Positions 1 to 9,910 are shown, counted from the first letter of the stretch. The stretch: 64,000 nucleotides of DNA from Breviolum minutum Mf 1.05b.01 (GCA_000507305.1 DF241053.1:26991-90990); one strand, 5' to 3'. The notes: generated by a model from the sequence alone, not told the origin. Numbers and translations are program-made.

Positions 1-35
1 CCACTTATAAGGGAACCAGAAACAGCTATTGACCC
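1..35. repeat. Family F element, right end only
   Basis: The first 35 bases match the right terminus of the family F inverted-repeat element (compare 10032-10066 and 58346-58380). The left part lies outside the window. Confidence 0.7.
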
Positions 36-642
36 ATGAACTTTTCGGTGCCTCCTCCAACAGATCATTGCTGAGGCTATGAGAAGGCACCTGCGCTTCC
101 AGTAACGACATGTAGTGCCTCCCAGGAGATGGAGTCATCATCTCATCATCATGTAACACACCACTTGCGGTGGTAAATCAAACCGAAGGTTCCAACCCGG
201 AAAGGGTACACCCCCGAAAACCAACATAGAACCATGAAAATCCCCATCTTATCTGGGAAATACCACCAAAATGGTGGATTTTCCATGGCTATGTTAGTTT
301 CCTGGAGGGTCACCCTTACAAGCTTCGAAACAAAAAGGACAAGAGTACGTAGTACATGACATCCTCCAACACATAAATTTGTATAAGCCATTCCCCGCCA
401 TCCCATGTAAATAGAAAAACCGTTTCCTTTGAAAGAACCTACTACTTTGTCAAATTTACCACGAAGCTTAACAACTTTCTCCATCCTTCTCATCATCATC
501 AACTTTTTTCAAGGCACCTGGCAGCCTGTCCTGCATCTTGCTGAATGGCCGGTTCATAACCGCTTTCGTACAAAGATGCCAAGGTCAAGAGAGCGGGGCT
601 ATATCCAAAGCCTCCCTCCTGAGGGTGATGGGTGATGGATGG

Positions 643-1175
643 ATGCTGTGCCTCACCGGGGCCCTGTTTGGGGGGGGTTAAGGGAGATATCCTGTTTTTT
701 TATAGGGGGGAGGTTCACAAAAAATAGCTAAACACCAACATGAAACCATTAATTATTTGATGTTAAAGTGATGATTTCTAACATGTATCTGGGCAAATGA
801 TCATCGTGCAACGACTTCACTCAATATGTGCATGAAATGTAAGCATGGTATACATTCTACACATACTAGTATATATATGTATATACACACTAGTACTTAC
901 ATACAATGTATTTTTACCCGCTGATGAAACAACTGCAAAAACACTTTGTACATTTCATTCATGAAGCATGGTCGTTCAATAAATAGACATAAAACAAACA
1001 ATGCTGAAGTTGAAAATAGACATATTATATGTCATTGGTCACTCACAAATAGAATGTTCCAAAAGCATTGATGCTGTTCAATGACAATTTCTATCTCTAA
1101 GTCTGGCATTCTACACACACGCTAGTCATCTTACCTTGAACATCAAATGAAATCACACAGGTTTAGAGGCAAACA
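643..1175. other. AT-rich stretch with no supported gene
   Basis: AT-rich sequence with short G and T runs and alternating AT near 870-890. I see no exon, repeat family or RNA here. Confidence 0.5.
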
Positions 1176-1179
1176 CGAA

Positions 1180-1284
1180 TCAGTCCAATGTATGGCACAC
1201 TCCAAACGTCAGGCTGTTACAGCAGTTGGCAGGAAATATCCCCTGTTGCACATCTTCATTGATACCTTGTCTTGCCAACCTCAC
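1180..1284 (-). CDS. Coding-like exon, unknown gene
   Basis: An open minus-strand frame reads RQGINEDVQQGIFPANCCNS in its middle. It follows possible acceptors ending at 1285 or 1280 and runs to a TGA at 1182-1180. It may be a terminal exon, or an exon whose donor precedes the stop. It lies just downstream of the exon at 1442-1546 and could belong to the same gene. No family was recognised. Confidence 0.4.
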   Translation of the reverse strand: MRLARQGINEDVQQGIFPANCCNSLTFGVCHTLD

Positions 1285-1441
1285 CTCAGTGCACCATGGC
1301 TCCATGCATGTTTATTGCTACTGTGACCAAACAGAGTAGATGGTTTGTTTGCTTTGGAAAAGACAGTGACAGACTATCTCTTGACAAAAAGTAAACCACA
1401 CTCATCCAGAGTGCGTTGTTCATAACACAACCTGAAACCAC

Positions 1442-1546
1442 CTGACACAACAAGTCCCACATTTTCCCACCACATCCCACCATCCCATGTTGCTCCTCCA
1501 AAGGCCGTGCAAGTTCAAGCAACAACTCAACGGCATGCTGACAATC
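1442..1546 (-). CDS. Coding-like exon (35 codons), unknown gene
   Basis: The segment sits between GGCAG and GTGGTT on the minus strand, so both splice dinucleotides are canonical. It is exactly 35 codons in phase 0. The peptide is helix-like (HAVELLLELARPLEEQHGMV). The frame stays open into the intron, which is why a longer ORF is visible there. No family was recognised. Confidence 0.5.
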
Positions 1547-1681
1547 CTGCCACAACTTTTAAACATTCATTTTTTCCGAGGCTCGCCTGTAGATGGATGA
1601 CCCTCAAACGTTGGTCGTTTCACAGCCGAAAGCCCCTAAAATTCATGACTTTTGGGGTCGCGGAAAACCGGTGCTCTCCCG

Positions 1682-1818
1682 GTACCCTCCCCCCTGAAAC
1701 TAAGAGCCAAAAGCACCTGAAAATAAGCAGGCAACTCCCCAAATAGACGGAAACGATCGTATTCAATATTCCAACCAACCATTTTCAGGGTCAAGCTGTT
1801 AGTTTCAGGGAGGGTAAA
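1682..1818. repeat. Family C inverted-repeat element, diverged
   Basis: The ends ACCCTCCCCCCTGAAACTAA and TTAGTTTCAGGGAGGGTAAA are reverse complements. The middle is longer than in standard copies of about 105 bp. Confidence 0.6.
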
Positions 1819-1883
1819 TGTTCCCATGGGCGAACCTGTCTGTTAAACTTCCAGGAGTCGTACCAGTATGTGATTCAGGGATT

Positions 1884-1933
1884 CTGAGATTTTGTTGAGG
1901 ATTCTTCCGGAACATCTTGTGCAGAAGTCGATT
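1884..1933 (-). CDS. Possible Ser/Thr/Glu-rich exon
   Basis: After an AG at 1935-1934 a minus frame reads ESTSAQDVPEESSTKSQ, a low-complexity linker-like peptide. The fragment is short and the donor is not canonical GT, so this is weak. Confidence 0.22.
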
Positions 1934-2355
1934 CTGTAGATATACAAATTAGTTAGGTTAGTATAGTTGGATTGATAATCTTAGTATTTGACCAATTCTT
2001 TACTTCTGTTATAGCTGTGACATTCGTACCCTGGATCTCTGAGTAATGTCCAGGTATATCCTTCCGTTCCCGGGGGTTCCCATTTCATCAATACCAACCA
2101 TCCATGGTCACTAAGCATCGTTCCCAACCGAGCAGTTATCCGCAGAAAGTGGCACAAACCTCACACAAAATCAACACTGTAGATTTCATGGAAGAAGTAA
2201 ACATTGTCCAACAACCAAAAATGATAATCATGTTCTAACAGCTAACACATATACACACATATGTACAAAACATAGCCAAATATCAATATATAAAAACAAC
2301 ACCTCAAACAAAACAATTATTAAAAAACATCACCCACAACACAAACGGATAAAAA

Positions 2356-2500
2356 TCAATCCAACATGGTTTCTTCTATCAAATTTCCAGCCTCTTCACT
2401 GACAGCCCGTGCGCATAATAGCTGCTGGGCTTCTGCCAAACGTTCCAATGCTGCTGGGTCCTCTCGGCGGGCAACAAACAACAAGCAATTCAGCAACAAA
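2356..2500 (-). CDS. Coding-like 3' terminal exon, unknown gene
   Basis: The minus frame reads EDPAALERLAEAQQLLCARA and then an acidic tail ending TMLD before TGA (2358-2356). The composition is typical of an amphipathic helix or coiled coil. The upstream limit is approximate: the frame is open to about 2500, next to a family J element. It may be the last exon of the gene that includes 3241-3380. No family was recognised. Confidence 0.5.
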
Positions 2501-2635
2501 ACAAACCGGCCTTACTTTCTGTTTGATGAGGATCCTGATAATTATGGTTTACTATAATCCCCAAAAAAAACTGCGTAGGAGTTCATCCCCTATATATAAC
2601 CTAAACAACCAGGCTTTGCTTCATTGCTCTAATTG
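2497..2635. repeat. Family J element
   Basis: It carries the blocks GATCCTNATAAT, ACTATAATCCCC and ACCAGG...TTCATTGCTC shared with 8135-8263, 24398-24510, 45440-45560 and 48908-49035. Confidence 0.55.
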
Positions 2636-3001
2636 AATCCCATTGTTCATGGTTGTTAAAAGAAATGGGATTCATCTGGGTGTTTTCTTTTTGGAAAATG
2701 GTGGACAAAACAACAAAAAATGATTGAATCTTAAAAGGGAAATATGAGGGTCATTATTTATAGAATTAGTGGAAATGCAATTGGGGATTGTATACTGAAT
2801 CATTAATCTGGTTGGTTGACTTAGATAGAAAAAAAACGGATCACGGAAATTACCACGAGTGAACATGGTATGAAATATTTCACCATTTTTGTGTGTCAAA
2901 CAAAATCCTTCAACAAGAACATGGATCATGTTTGGGAGAGTCCTGCAAAGTGGGCATCAGTTGTAAGTAGGGGCCCATAACTCCATTTTCAATAGGGGTT
3001 A

Positions 3002-3107
3002 TCCTCCCTAAAACTAACATAGCCCCTGAAAATGGATGGTTGGAATACTCCTTTCCTTTTGGGGCCCGGCCTGTTTCAGGTGCGAACTGTCAGTTTCAGG
3101 GAGGGTA
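3002..3107. repeat. Family C inverted-repeat element
   Basis: It begins TCCTCCCTAAAACTAACATA and ends in the reverse-complement arm CAGTTTCAGGGAGGGTA, with the shared core AAAATGGATGGTTGGAA. Confidence 0.75.
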
Positions 3108-3119
3108 TAACTCCACTTA

Positions 3120-3224
3120 CACCCCCAAAATTTAACAGCTCGGCCCGGAAAAATGATGCTTGGAAGATGAGTTTGCTTTTGAGATTGCCAATTTTTAGAG
3201 CGAACTGCTAAATTTCCAGCATGT
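3120..3224. repeat. Family C-like element (AAATTTAACAG subtype)
   Basis: It has a variant terminus, CCCCCAAAATTTAACAGCTC, shared with 18310-18420 and 24739-24843. It abuts the previous family C copy and ends about 16 bp from the exon at 3241-3380. Confidence 0.6.
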
Positions 3225-3240
3225 ATGTACTATTTATGAC

Positions 3241-3380
3241 ATTTACGACCATCATAGAGGACCCACTCTCAGCCGTGGGAAGTACCGACTCATCTCCCCC
3301 CAACTCCTCAGGCCGAGGAAGTCGATTCACAGGCTCCATGGCAAGAAGTGGTGGTGACAGGATTGATTCTATATCTACCC
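3241..3380 (-). CDS. Coding-like exon, acidic/proline-rich peptide
   Basis: After TTTTTAAG (acceptor) the minus frame gives a peptide with core MEPVNRLPRPEELGGDESVL, ending before GTCATA (GT donor). It is 140 bp, with one base completing an upstream codon. The peptide looks like a disordered acidic linker. No domain was recognised. Confidence 0.5.
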
Positions 3381-3399
3381 TTAAAAAACCGCTTAAGAA

Positions 3400-3850
3400 A
3401 CCATGTAAAAATGAAGGTGTTCATTTTAATCCCTAGAAATATGGGTTATACATGGTTATACATGGTCATACCGTTGTACCGCCATAAACATGAGGGTTGT
3501 GGGTTCCAATGGTATCTACAGATGTCTTAAGGGTTTCCTGTTAAGGGGAGAGAAAGGTAGGTGCGGACAAATCAGGGTAGTTGAAATTCAAAAAAACAGA
3601 AGATGTGTGGGGGGAGATCAATTTAATTGGAAGATGTCTCTATAGAATATGTCTAAATCCCTGAACGAAATATCAAGAGTTTTGCACCGTTGGTGAGTCA
3701 TTTTTCTGATTTCATGACAAATTATGATCGATCGCCTATTGAATTACGGGGAACTATGGAATTTTGAGGATTGAATACTTTCAGATCCTGAAGTTTTTTT
3801 GGATGGATGGTGAATTTCAGCTTCTGACGGTTACAGCCATGAGTTTTTCT
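3400..3850. other. No supported gene
   Basis: AT-rich sequence with no family element recognised. The plus-strand ORF beginning near 3764 has no splice or family support. Confidence 0.4.
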
Positions 3851-3854
3851 TTAG

Positions 3855-4025
3855 TGTTTCATAATATTCATCTCCAACAAAAATACGTGCTGAGCCGGCA
3901 GCGAGTGAGTGAGGAACAAGTGAAGACACAATGCATTCAGCTGGAAAATAAAAGGCTGTTGGTTTCTGTTAAAGAGCAAGTGCATCAGCATGAAAACGTT
4001 CATCCACAACTGACGTGTGGCCCAT
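3855..4025 (-). CDS. Possible exon(s), unknown gene
   Basis: After TTTTCCAG at 3941 the minus frame reads ECIVSSLVPHSLAAGSARIF. Further 5' the same frame starts with a Met (4025-4023) and is separated by a TAA, so the two pieces would have to be separate exons. A plus-strand ORF overlaps the same bases. Weak. Confidence 0.25.
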
Positions 4026-4438
4026 GAGTATGTGATAGAAGCTCATGTCCATGGATGTTTCATGATTTTATCAATAATAAGTCACGTTTATGGCAGTCTC
4101 CCACAAATCCTACATCATTCATACTGGCTTGATCATGTAATTTGACCGCTGATGACAACAGGGTGCCTGGGTTAATCTAATCAAATCAACAACTTAAACA
4201 AAGATGCTGGACAGAAGGCAATTTTGGAGTGTATTCCTACTACGCTACACATATCAATGACATACACGAATTGAAGTTACAAGGCAATGCCCATCGAGAA
4301 AGTATGTAATATGCTATCAATATATGTATAACATACATATATTGTACGTATACATATATATATACACCCAAAGTCCAAAGTAACAGCAAATGATTACATC
4401 AAAGTTCCTGCACATAGAGAATCCAAAACAAAATGACA

Positions 4439-4543
4439 TCAACATGACATTTCCACATGTTCCTTGGCAAATGCGCAACTTTCACCGGCCCGTGTTGGTG
4501 CCAGCGAAGGTGAAAAATTTGACTCAGTTTGGGAACTTTGCCC
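4439..4543 (-). CDS. Coding-like exon ending in a stop, unknown gene
   Basis: After CTCTTCAG the frame gives 34 codons and TGA (4441-4439), exactly 105 bp in phase 0. The peptide starts GQSSQTESNFSPSLAPTRAG and ends with a charged segment. No family was recognised. It could end at an earlier donor (GTGGAA inside the last codons). Confidence 0.42.
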   Translation of the reverse strand, partial: GQSSQTESNFSPSLAPTRAGESCAFAKEHVEMSC

Positions 4544-4650
4544 CTGAAGAGCTAGGATTGACTTGACCAACAAAAACAACATTCCCAACATGGCGATGTA
4601 AGAGAACAAGAAATACATTTGCAACAAATCCAAGTAAGCAATTAATCCCA

Positions 4651-4753
4651 TATAGGATCCATGTGATTGGTATATATTATATATATTTACCTAAATCTAG
4701 TTAATTTATATGAAGGTAAATGTAGGTAAATATACCATACATGGATCCTATGG
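4651..4753. repeat. Family G inverted-repeat element
   Basis: Outward arms TATAGGATCCATG and CATGGATCCTATG enclose TTACCTAAAT / TGTAGGTAAATATACCAT. This is the family G signature. Confidence 0.7.
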
Positions 4754-5082
4754 GAATCAATCAAACTAGGTCAGTCAAAAGTCTAGTGGAGTTAATGTCC
4801 CGAACATGATTCGTAGTACTGGACGTCTTGAGCCAGTCGACCAGTCTATCATTGTTAGCTCCTCAAATGTCTACTTGCCTGAGACCAAACCCCTTGAAAA
4901 TGCATCAACAAACCCTTACAATGGGGGTATGTACCAAAAAATCTATCACAAGGAACATGAAAAAAAACATGGAGAATTATATTGATCAAACAAAAATCAG
5001 TAACATACCCAAAATCATAACCAGCAAATGGATGACTCATGGATCCTTCCAAAAGTTTCTCCCAAAAATCATCCCCAACATC

Positions 5083-5202
5083 TCAGCTCTTCAGGCCGAG
5101 TCGACTCTCGGCAAAGTTTCGGAGGATTTCGCCGGGTGAAACTTGGGATGTGAAGAGGTCGACCAAAACGTGCTTGTCGTCCATAAAGGGTAATGGGTGA
5201 AT
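5083..5202 (-). CDS. Coding-like exon, unknown gene
   Basis: After ACCATAG the minus frame gives 40 codons including a TGA (120 bp, phase 0), with core DDKHVLVDLFTSQVSPGEIL and a helix ending ESRLGLKS. An overlapping alternative frame (5069-5338) is also open, so frame choice is not certain. No domain was recognised. Confidence 0.45.
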   Translation of the reverse strand: MHPLPFMDDKHVLVDLFTSQVSPGEILRNFAESRLGLKS

Positions 5203-5377
5203 CTATGGTAAGTTCAGTGCCAAGCATTTCCGGATGCTTAGCAGAAAACCCACTAAAGTCAACCAGAATGATCAGGAAACTTGCGGTGCATCTCAAAGCA
5301 TCTTGAATAAGTAATGTCAACATGCGTTCGTGATTCATTGCTCATCAACTGACACATCTCTACATGAATCTTAATTG

Positions 5378-5467
5378 CTACTTTTTTAGTCTGTTCTCTG
5401 CCGCATGTGTCAAACAAACCCTGAAGTTTTCACTGGTCCAAATGCTCTCCAAATCACCGCGCCATAA
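5378..5467 (-). CDS. Coding-like exon, unknown gene
   Basis: After AAACGAG the frame is open for 29 codons to TAG (5380-5378), reading LWRGDLESIWTSENFRVCLT. A stop lies just upstream of the acceptor in this frame, which fits an exon start there. No family was recognised. Confidence 0.4.
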   Translation of the reverse strand, partial: LWRGDLESIWTSENFRVCLTHAAENRLKK

Positions 5468-5770
5468 CTCGTTTCATGGAAAATCATCCAACACCAACTG
5501 CTATTTGCAGGATAAAATCACAACCATGAGTGTCTTGAGAGAACCTGGCTGTTTTGTTGGAGAGAAAACTCAACTAATTGCGAGTAAGTCGTTCGCATCT
5601 CCCAAAACAGTTTATTCTTGGACTAGCAAGGTCTGCTACTGAGATCGGTCGCACAACTATATGCACTTCCAAGTGCTGATGTCTCTTTGGCACTCAGCGG
5701 TTTCACGTGGAAGGTTCCGGGTAAAGCTGTCAGGACCTGGCGTCTGAAGGATATCTGGAAGTGAAGGTTG

Positions 5771-5880
5771 ATCTGGTTGGGGGTTTCAACCCCTTTGAAA
5801 AATATTATATAGTCAAATTGGAAACCTTCCCCCCCAGGTTCGGGGTGTAAAAATAAAACATATTTGAAACCACCACCTAT
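5771..5880. repeat. Family A element (introner-like MITE)
   Basis: Contains TTTCAACCCCTTTGAAAAAT, a central GTCAAATTGG and a CATATTTGAAACCACCACCT terminus, the conserved blocks of family A. The left TAG is lost (CTGG). Confidence 0.75.
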
Positions 5881-6243
5881 ATAGTGATGCATGTTGCCCA
5901 TGCTTCCCACCATTGTCAGTTGGTGTTATTAGTAATTCACGATTTTTGTTGCCTCACTCCTGCCATACTACACAGAAGCTCACCGTTTTCGGACTTTTTT
6001 ACATGAACTTTCAACGGCGCCTTCTGAACATTGGAACCTAAATCTTCCAACTTCCAGAAATAACTTATCTCTGCTAGTGTTTCGGCAAGGGGTTCCCATA
6101 GTTATGGAGGTAGGTATTACCCTAGTAAAATGTTTAACAAAACATGCCTACAAATTTAAAACAGCCCATAATTATGGAGGTATTGCCCTATAGTAAAATG
6201 CTTAACAAAAAATGCCTTCTAAAAATTAGGTCCTGGAATTAAC

Positions 6244-6334
6244 ATCAATGACCCTGGCACGTTGCCGCCAACGCCGACTACTAGCTACGCCTGGTAGCCG
6301 GTAGCCTGCTGCAAGTTGCAGGGGCCTTGACCAC
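6244..6334 (-). CDS. Coding-like exon, Arg-rich
   Basis: Between TGTGCAG and GTTAAT (AG/GT) the minus frame reads LQLAAGYRLPGVASSRRWRQ and ends RARVID. It is locally GC-rich relative to its surroundings. No domain was recognised. Confidence 0.4.
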
Positions 6335-6370
6335 CTGCACACGACACGTGGACACGGAAGAAAACGAGGC

Positions 6371-6490
6371 ACTTGGATGTCCCAGGAAGTTAGGATCAAT
6401 GGTTAGGATCAGTGGGTTATAACCCCAATATATCCCATTTATAGGTAGGTTATAACCCAATTAGGATACTTAGTAATTAAGCGGATAGTA
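6371..6490. repeat. Family E element, left arm intact
   Basis: Starts ACTTGGATGTCCCAGGAAGT and continues with the ATCAATGGTTAGGATCA and GGGTTATAACCCCAATATA interior. The right arm is not present as a clean copy. Confidence 0.6.
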
Positions 6491-6699
6491 AGTAGGGTTA
6501 TAACCACTATAAGTGGGGCCCATATGTCCCCAAATCCTAGGGTTATTTCAACCTACATATAACCAGTTGCTAAAAACTCCTGAACCTCTAAGTACCCCCC
6601 GAAAAATGAACGAATGTCCCCTAACATAGGGGGCCATTTCAATAAGGAAAGTTCATCTTCAGACCATCCATTTTTGATGGGGTGATATGTTAGTTACTG

Positions 6700-6788
6700 A
6701 GACACTCAATCTGTGGTCTATTTACCTACATTTGGGTAGTTTAGGAGGTAAATAATCTGGTAAATACACCATCCATTGAGCGTCTGGG
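6700..6788. repeat. Family G inverted-repeat element, diverged
   Basis: GGTCTATTTACCTACATTTG pairs with AGGTAAATAATCTGGTAAAT, with CACTCAAT / ATTGAGCG flanks, a subtype also seen near 28583 and 40893. Confidence 0.55.
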
Positions 6789-6846
6789 TTATCAAAGGGT
6801 TGGAACGAATGGATTCCAAGCAATCAAGCAATGATGAGTCTTGTTT

Positions 6847-7125
6847 ACCCTCCCTGAAACGAACATATCCATCATATCCCCTGAAAGTAGACCCCTTGAA
6901 AAGGAGATTCCTATTGGAAAACCACCATTTTTAGGTACAAGGTGGGCCCCTACTAGTTGTAAATTGAGTTATAACCCCTATAAATGGCCTTATAAATGGG
7001 TAACTGGGGTTATAACACTACTTATAGGAGTTATAACCCAATTTAGAACTGGTAGGGGCCCACCTTGTATTGGAAACCACCCATTTTTTTAGGTACGAAA
7101 TTTTGTGAGTTTCAAGGAGGTCATC
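6847..7125. repeat. Family C element split by a family D insertion
   Basis: The left arm ACCCTCCCTGAAACGAACAT is followed by a family D element (6936-7070). On both sides of D stands a near-identical block (TTGGAAAACCACCATTTTTA before, TTGGAAACCACCCATTTTTT after). The diverged right arm GAGTTTCAAGGAGGTC follows. Confidence 0.5.
6936..7070. repeat. Family D inverted-repeat element
   Basis: ACAAGGTGGGCCCCTACTAG at the left and GGTAGGGGCCCACCTTGTAT at the right are reverse complements. The interior has alternating TATAAATGG and GGTTATAAC blocks. Confidence 0.85.
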
Positions 7126-7398
7126 CCCTTTTTTCAACAACAAAAAAACCTTCGGGCTCGGCTCCACTCTTGTTTTCGAGGATGCTTCAAGAAAAAAAAT
7201 CGGACGTTTGTTTCATTTCTTTCGAAAAAAACATAGCTTAAGTATCCATGTTCATGTTGATGTTGCTTAGGCACAGCTGGATTTATAGCTGGATTTTGTT
7301 TGTTCTTTTTTAAGGCTAGTTTCATGTTGAGTTTGCTGCGGTGACTTGTTGCAGGTAGCTATCATTCACCAGATTTTCCATGTTTCAGGTACTTGTAC

Positions 7399-7530
7399 CT
7401 AAGAGTGGAGGTTCACTTTGTTATGACGTTGTTGTGGATGAAGATGTAGCCCCTTTTCAAAGGCCAGAAGATTTAACGGTTGGTGAGTCATGTTGACGTG
7501 TTGCCCATGGTTTTTTGTGCAGTTTCCCAT
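7399..7530 (-). CDS. Possible exon, unknown gene
   Basis: The minus frame reads NHGQHVNMTHQPLNLLAFEK with a His/Gln-rich tail. No clean splice pair was found. Kept as weak. Confidence 0.22.
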   Translation of the reverse strand: MGNCTKNHGQHVNMTHQPLNLLAFEKGLHLHPQQRHNKVNLHS

Positions 7531-7626
7531 GTGAGCAGTCCAAAGGGTTGCCCTTATCAATCGACGAGAATAATTATCAACCAACGATTATAATCCTTAT
7601 CAACCAACACAAATCATCCCCTGTGA

Positions 7627-7733
7627 TACTGTTGATGGAAGAAATCCTGCACCACCTCGGATGTATAACACCCTGTAAATAAATAGTGGGATAAACTGGT
7701 GCAGGATTTCTTCCGTCAACAGTATTTTGCGAG
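7627..7733. mobile_element. Family B MITE (TA-flanked)
   Basis: TACTGTTGATGGAAGAAATC at the left and GATTTCTTCCGTCAACAGTA at the right are inverted repeats, each ending in TA. The loop contains CACCCTGTAAATAAATAGTG. It abuts the coding-like exon at 7735-7794. Confidence 0.85.
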
Positions 7734-7734
7734 T

Positions 7735-7794
7735 ATCCTCATCAACCAACCACAATGGAACGCGGCCACCATGACTGTCAGGCACAACACAAGC
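7735..7794 (-). CDS. Coding-like exon abutting a family B MITE
   Basis: After TTTTTTGGAG the minus frame reads ACVVPDSHGGRVPLWLVDED and continues TRK until the first bases of the MITE. The donor is unclear: there is no GT before the element, and GC inside ACTCGCAAAA is possible. An upstream AG at about 7824 would lengthen the exon. No family was recognised. Confidence 0.4.
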
Positions 7795-7884
7795 CTCCAA
7801 AAAACAATCTTTGTAGGACAACCTTCGTGACTATCCGGGTCCTTGAGCGGGTGATAAAGAATCGTCCATATTTGCAGTTCTCTT

Positions 7885-8075
7885 AAACGTCTGGCCAAAT
7901 TATATAAATTGCAATATTTCACCAACCTAGGCATTTCCCTTCCAAAAAGCAAAGATTATAAACAAAATATTTCAACAACCTAGATATCCCAAAAAATAAG
8001 GGGATTTCCGAAAACCTCAGCTACATTTTAGGGGCCAAATTGGTTGTTCTTTCGGTCACTATAATTTGACCAGAA
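7885..8075. repeat. Family L element
   Basis: Shares GGCCAAATTAT, ATTTCACCAACCT and a terminal GGTCACTATAATTTGACC block with 53599-53720 and 55413-55545. The termini form a loose inverted repeat. Confidence 0.45.
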
Positions 8076-8134
8076 TAAATCTATGGATGGCCCATACATC
8101 CCATACATTTGAGCCACGAAAAAAGCCTTCCTAC

Positions 8135-8263
8135 TTTCCATGAAATACTGGTTGGTTCATAGGGATCCTTATAATGGCTTATAATAATCCCTATATAACT
8201 GGCTAGGATTTCATCCCTTATGTAACCCAACCAACCAGGGTTTCTTTCATTGCTCATTTGCCA
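8135..8263. repeat. Family J element
   Basis: TTTCCATGAAATACTGGTTG, ATAGGGATCCTTATAATGGC, CCCTATATAACTGG and ACCAACCAGGGTTTCTTTCA match the other family J copies. Confidence 0.7.
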
Positions 8264-8331
8264 CTGAGAACAAGGACAATCGCCCGCCTGAAGCTGATGC
8301 CATTGGCGGCTTAGAAACAGAGTAACTGGAC
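8262..8331 (-). CDS. Coding-like exon, unknown gene
   Basis: After CCCGACAG the minus frame reads VTLFLSRQWHQLQAGDCPCS and then enters the family J element. The 3' border is uncertain. A second frame is also open, so confidence is limited. Confidence 0.32.
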
Positions 8332-8363
8332 CTGTCGGGAGTCAAGGTCAGCGGATTTGACAA

Positions 8364-8473
8364 ACTGGTTGGTGGTTGAACCAACCCCTTTGAAAAATAT
8401 GCTCGTCAAATTGGATTCATCTTCCCCAAGGTTCGGGGTCAAAATAAAAAATCTTTGAGTTGCCACCACCTAG
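8364..8473. repeat. Family A element, GAGTTGCC subtype
   Basis: ACTGGTTGGTGGTTGAACCA ... TTTGAGTTGCCACCACCTAG. This subtype has TTGAACCAA on the left and GAGTTGCCACCACC on the right. Confidence 0.8.
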
Positions 8474-8731
8474 CAAAGTTTGGACCCCCCTTTTTTTCGT
8501 ACACCAAACTTCCCCCCAAAGACGACCCGACTTAGTATATATATCCAGCCACAAATTGATGGATTGGCAGAAAAAACTCTAAAAAAATGACGGGGAATCT
8601 GTGTACAGCTGACAGAAGTTCTTTTTTTTTGGTACAGAAAACGAAAAATCTCAGTAACAGGTTGAGCACCTAGGAATTTTTATTTGATGGCTATATGTGT
8701 TTAAGGCATTGAAAAACCAAGCTATAAGTTA

Positions 8732-8783
8732 CTAGTTGGTGGTTTCAACTGAAAAATATTAGTCAAATTGCTTCCCCAAGTAA
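8732..8783. repeat. Family A element, truncated
   Basis: CTAGTTGGTGGTTTCAACTG then AAAAATATTAGTCAAATTGC. The right arm is missing. Confidence 0.55.
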
Positions 8784-8904
8784 AAGCCAGTTTACAGCAC
8801 ACTTTTCCACTCTTACTGGGCAGAAGGGCACCAACCAAGAGGTAACAAAAAAACACGTCATTTACTATGGCAAAAACAGTCCAACGTGCCATGCTCTGAA
8901 CAGA

Positions 8905-8982
8905 AGTTAGTGACTTCAACCCATGCGAAACAAAAATAGTCAAGTTGGATCATCATCCCCAGGTAGGTAGGAGTGAACATAA
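8905..8982. repeat. Family A element, diverged fragment
   Basis: GACTTCAACCCATGCGAAAC, AGTCAAGTTGGATCATCATC and CCCCAGGTAGG match the left two thirds of family A. Confidence 0.4.
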
Positions 8983-9261
8983 CATGTGTATAAATGTTTT
9001 GAAAACTGTACTGCTTGGTGAATATGGATTCTCAAAAAAACTTTTTATGATCCATATAGCCAAAGGTTGCAAAGAAACAAATCTAATAATGACCCAAATA
9101 ACAAGGGAGTTTCGTTATTCCTGTCTCACATGGAGTTGGAACTACGGTTGGCCCTTATGTTAAGAAACCTTATTAGATAAGAAACTAGAGTCTCGAGCAG
9201 GGGCTAAGTAAATTACTGAGACTCTGGCCCGGGAAAACGAACTTGGTTATGAATATGGAAA

Positions 9262-9277
9262 NNNNNNNNNNNNNNNN
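9262..9277. other. Assembly gap (16 N)
   Basis: A run of 16 N separates two contig pieces. Its true length is unknown from the sequence. Confidence 0.99.
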
Positions 9278-9466
9278 CCGTCGGCAACACAATCAAAACA
9301 CTAGGATTTAGAAATGTGCTTTGAGAGTCTGGGCCCTGGAAAAATTTCTTGAAGGTACTCTGCCCGGCAAGAAATTTGCGAGCGTCTGGCAGCTTTGGGA
9401 AAGTTTCTTATTATAAGGTTTGACCGTAGATGCAGGTCAGCTGCTATGTATCTACTAATACCTCAC

Positions 9467-9507
9467 TGTTCCAGAACCACCAATGAACATCACGGCCTCG
9501 TGGAGAC
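9467..9507 (-). CDS. Short coding-like exon
   Basis: Bounded by AAAATAG and GTGAGG, so both splice sites are canonical. The frame reads LHEAVMFIGGSGT. It follows the exons at 9762-9888 and 9614-9725 in transcription order, and the three probably belong to one unrecognised gene. Confidence 0.45.
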
Positions 9508-9613
9508 CTATTTTAGCCCTGAAAAGGACTAAGGGGTAACAAATCTTCCAGTTTCATGACTTTTCCTTGCATCAACTGCTGGTCTTTGGGGTGTGTGGTA
9601 ACCGTGTGGTAAC

Positions 9614-9725
9614 CTTCGAACCAATCAATCCTCATGAAACCCACAGTTCCCCAGTCTCTCATGAAAATCATCCTATATCTAAAGCAGTTACGATCAAAGT
9701 GCCGCAGTATGACCACCAACACATC
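9614..9725 (-). CDS. Coding-like exon, unknown gene
   Basis: Between TTTCCAAG and GTTACC (AG/GT), 37 codons plus one base. The frame contains VLVVILRHFDRNCFRYRMIF and ends IDWFE. No family was recognised. Confidence 0.5.
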
Positions 9726-9761
9726 CTTGGAAAACATGTTGATGATAATTTCAACGAACAT

Positions 9762-9888
9762 TCATGTTTTTAAATCCCGAAAAAAACATTCACAGACGTC
9801 CCGTGAAACATTCCAACTTCCGTCACGGAGTTCCACGCGGAGCTTGGGAAACCAACATAGAAGGATCTCCAGAACGTTGTGAAGGAGC
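9762..9888 (-). CDS. Coding-like exon, unknown gene
   Basis: It follows a long pyrimidine tract and CCAG, a strong acceptor. The frame reads NVLEILLCWFPKLRVELRDG and stays open to a TGA at 9764-9762. A donor before the stop is likely. It is the first of three adjacent exons in the same direction. Confidence 0.48.
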
Positions 9889-9910
9889 CTGGAAAAAAAA
9901 AACAAACACA

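Noticed and set aside
9310..9410. Minus frame with ARRSQISCRAEYLQEIF next to the N gap
   Set aside because: Coding-like but borders unknown and close to the gap; left uncalled.
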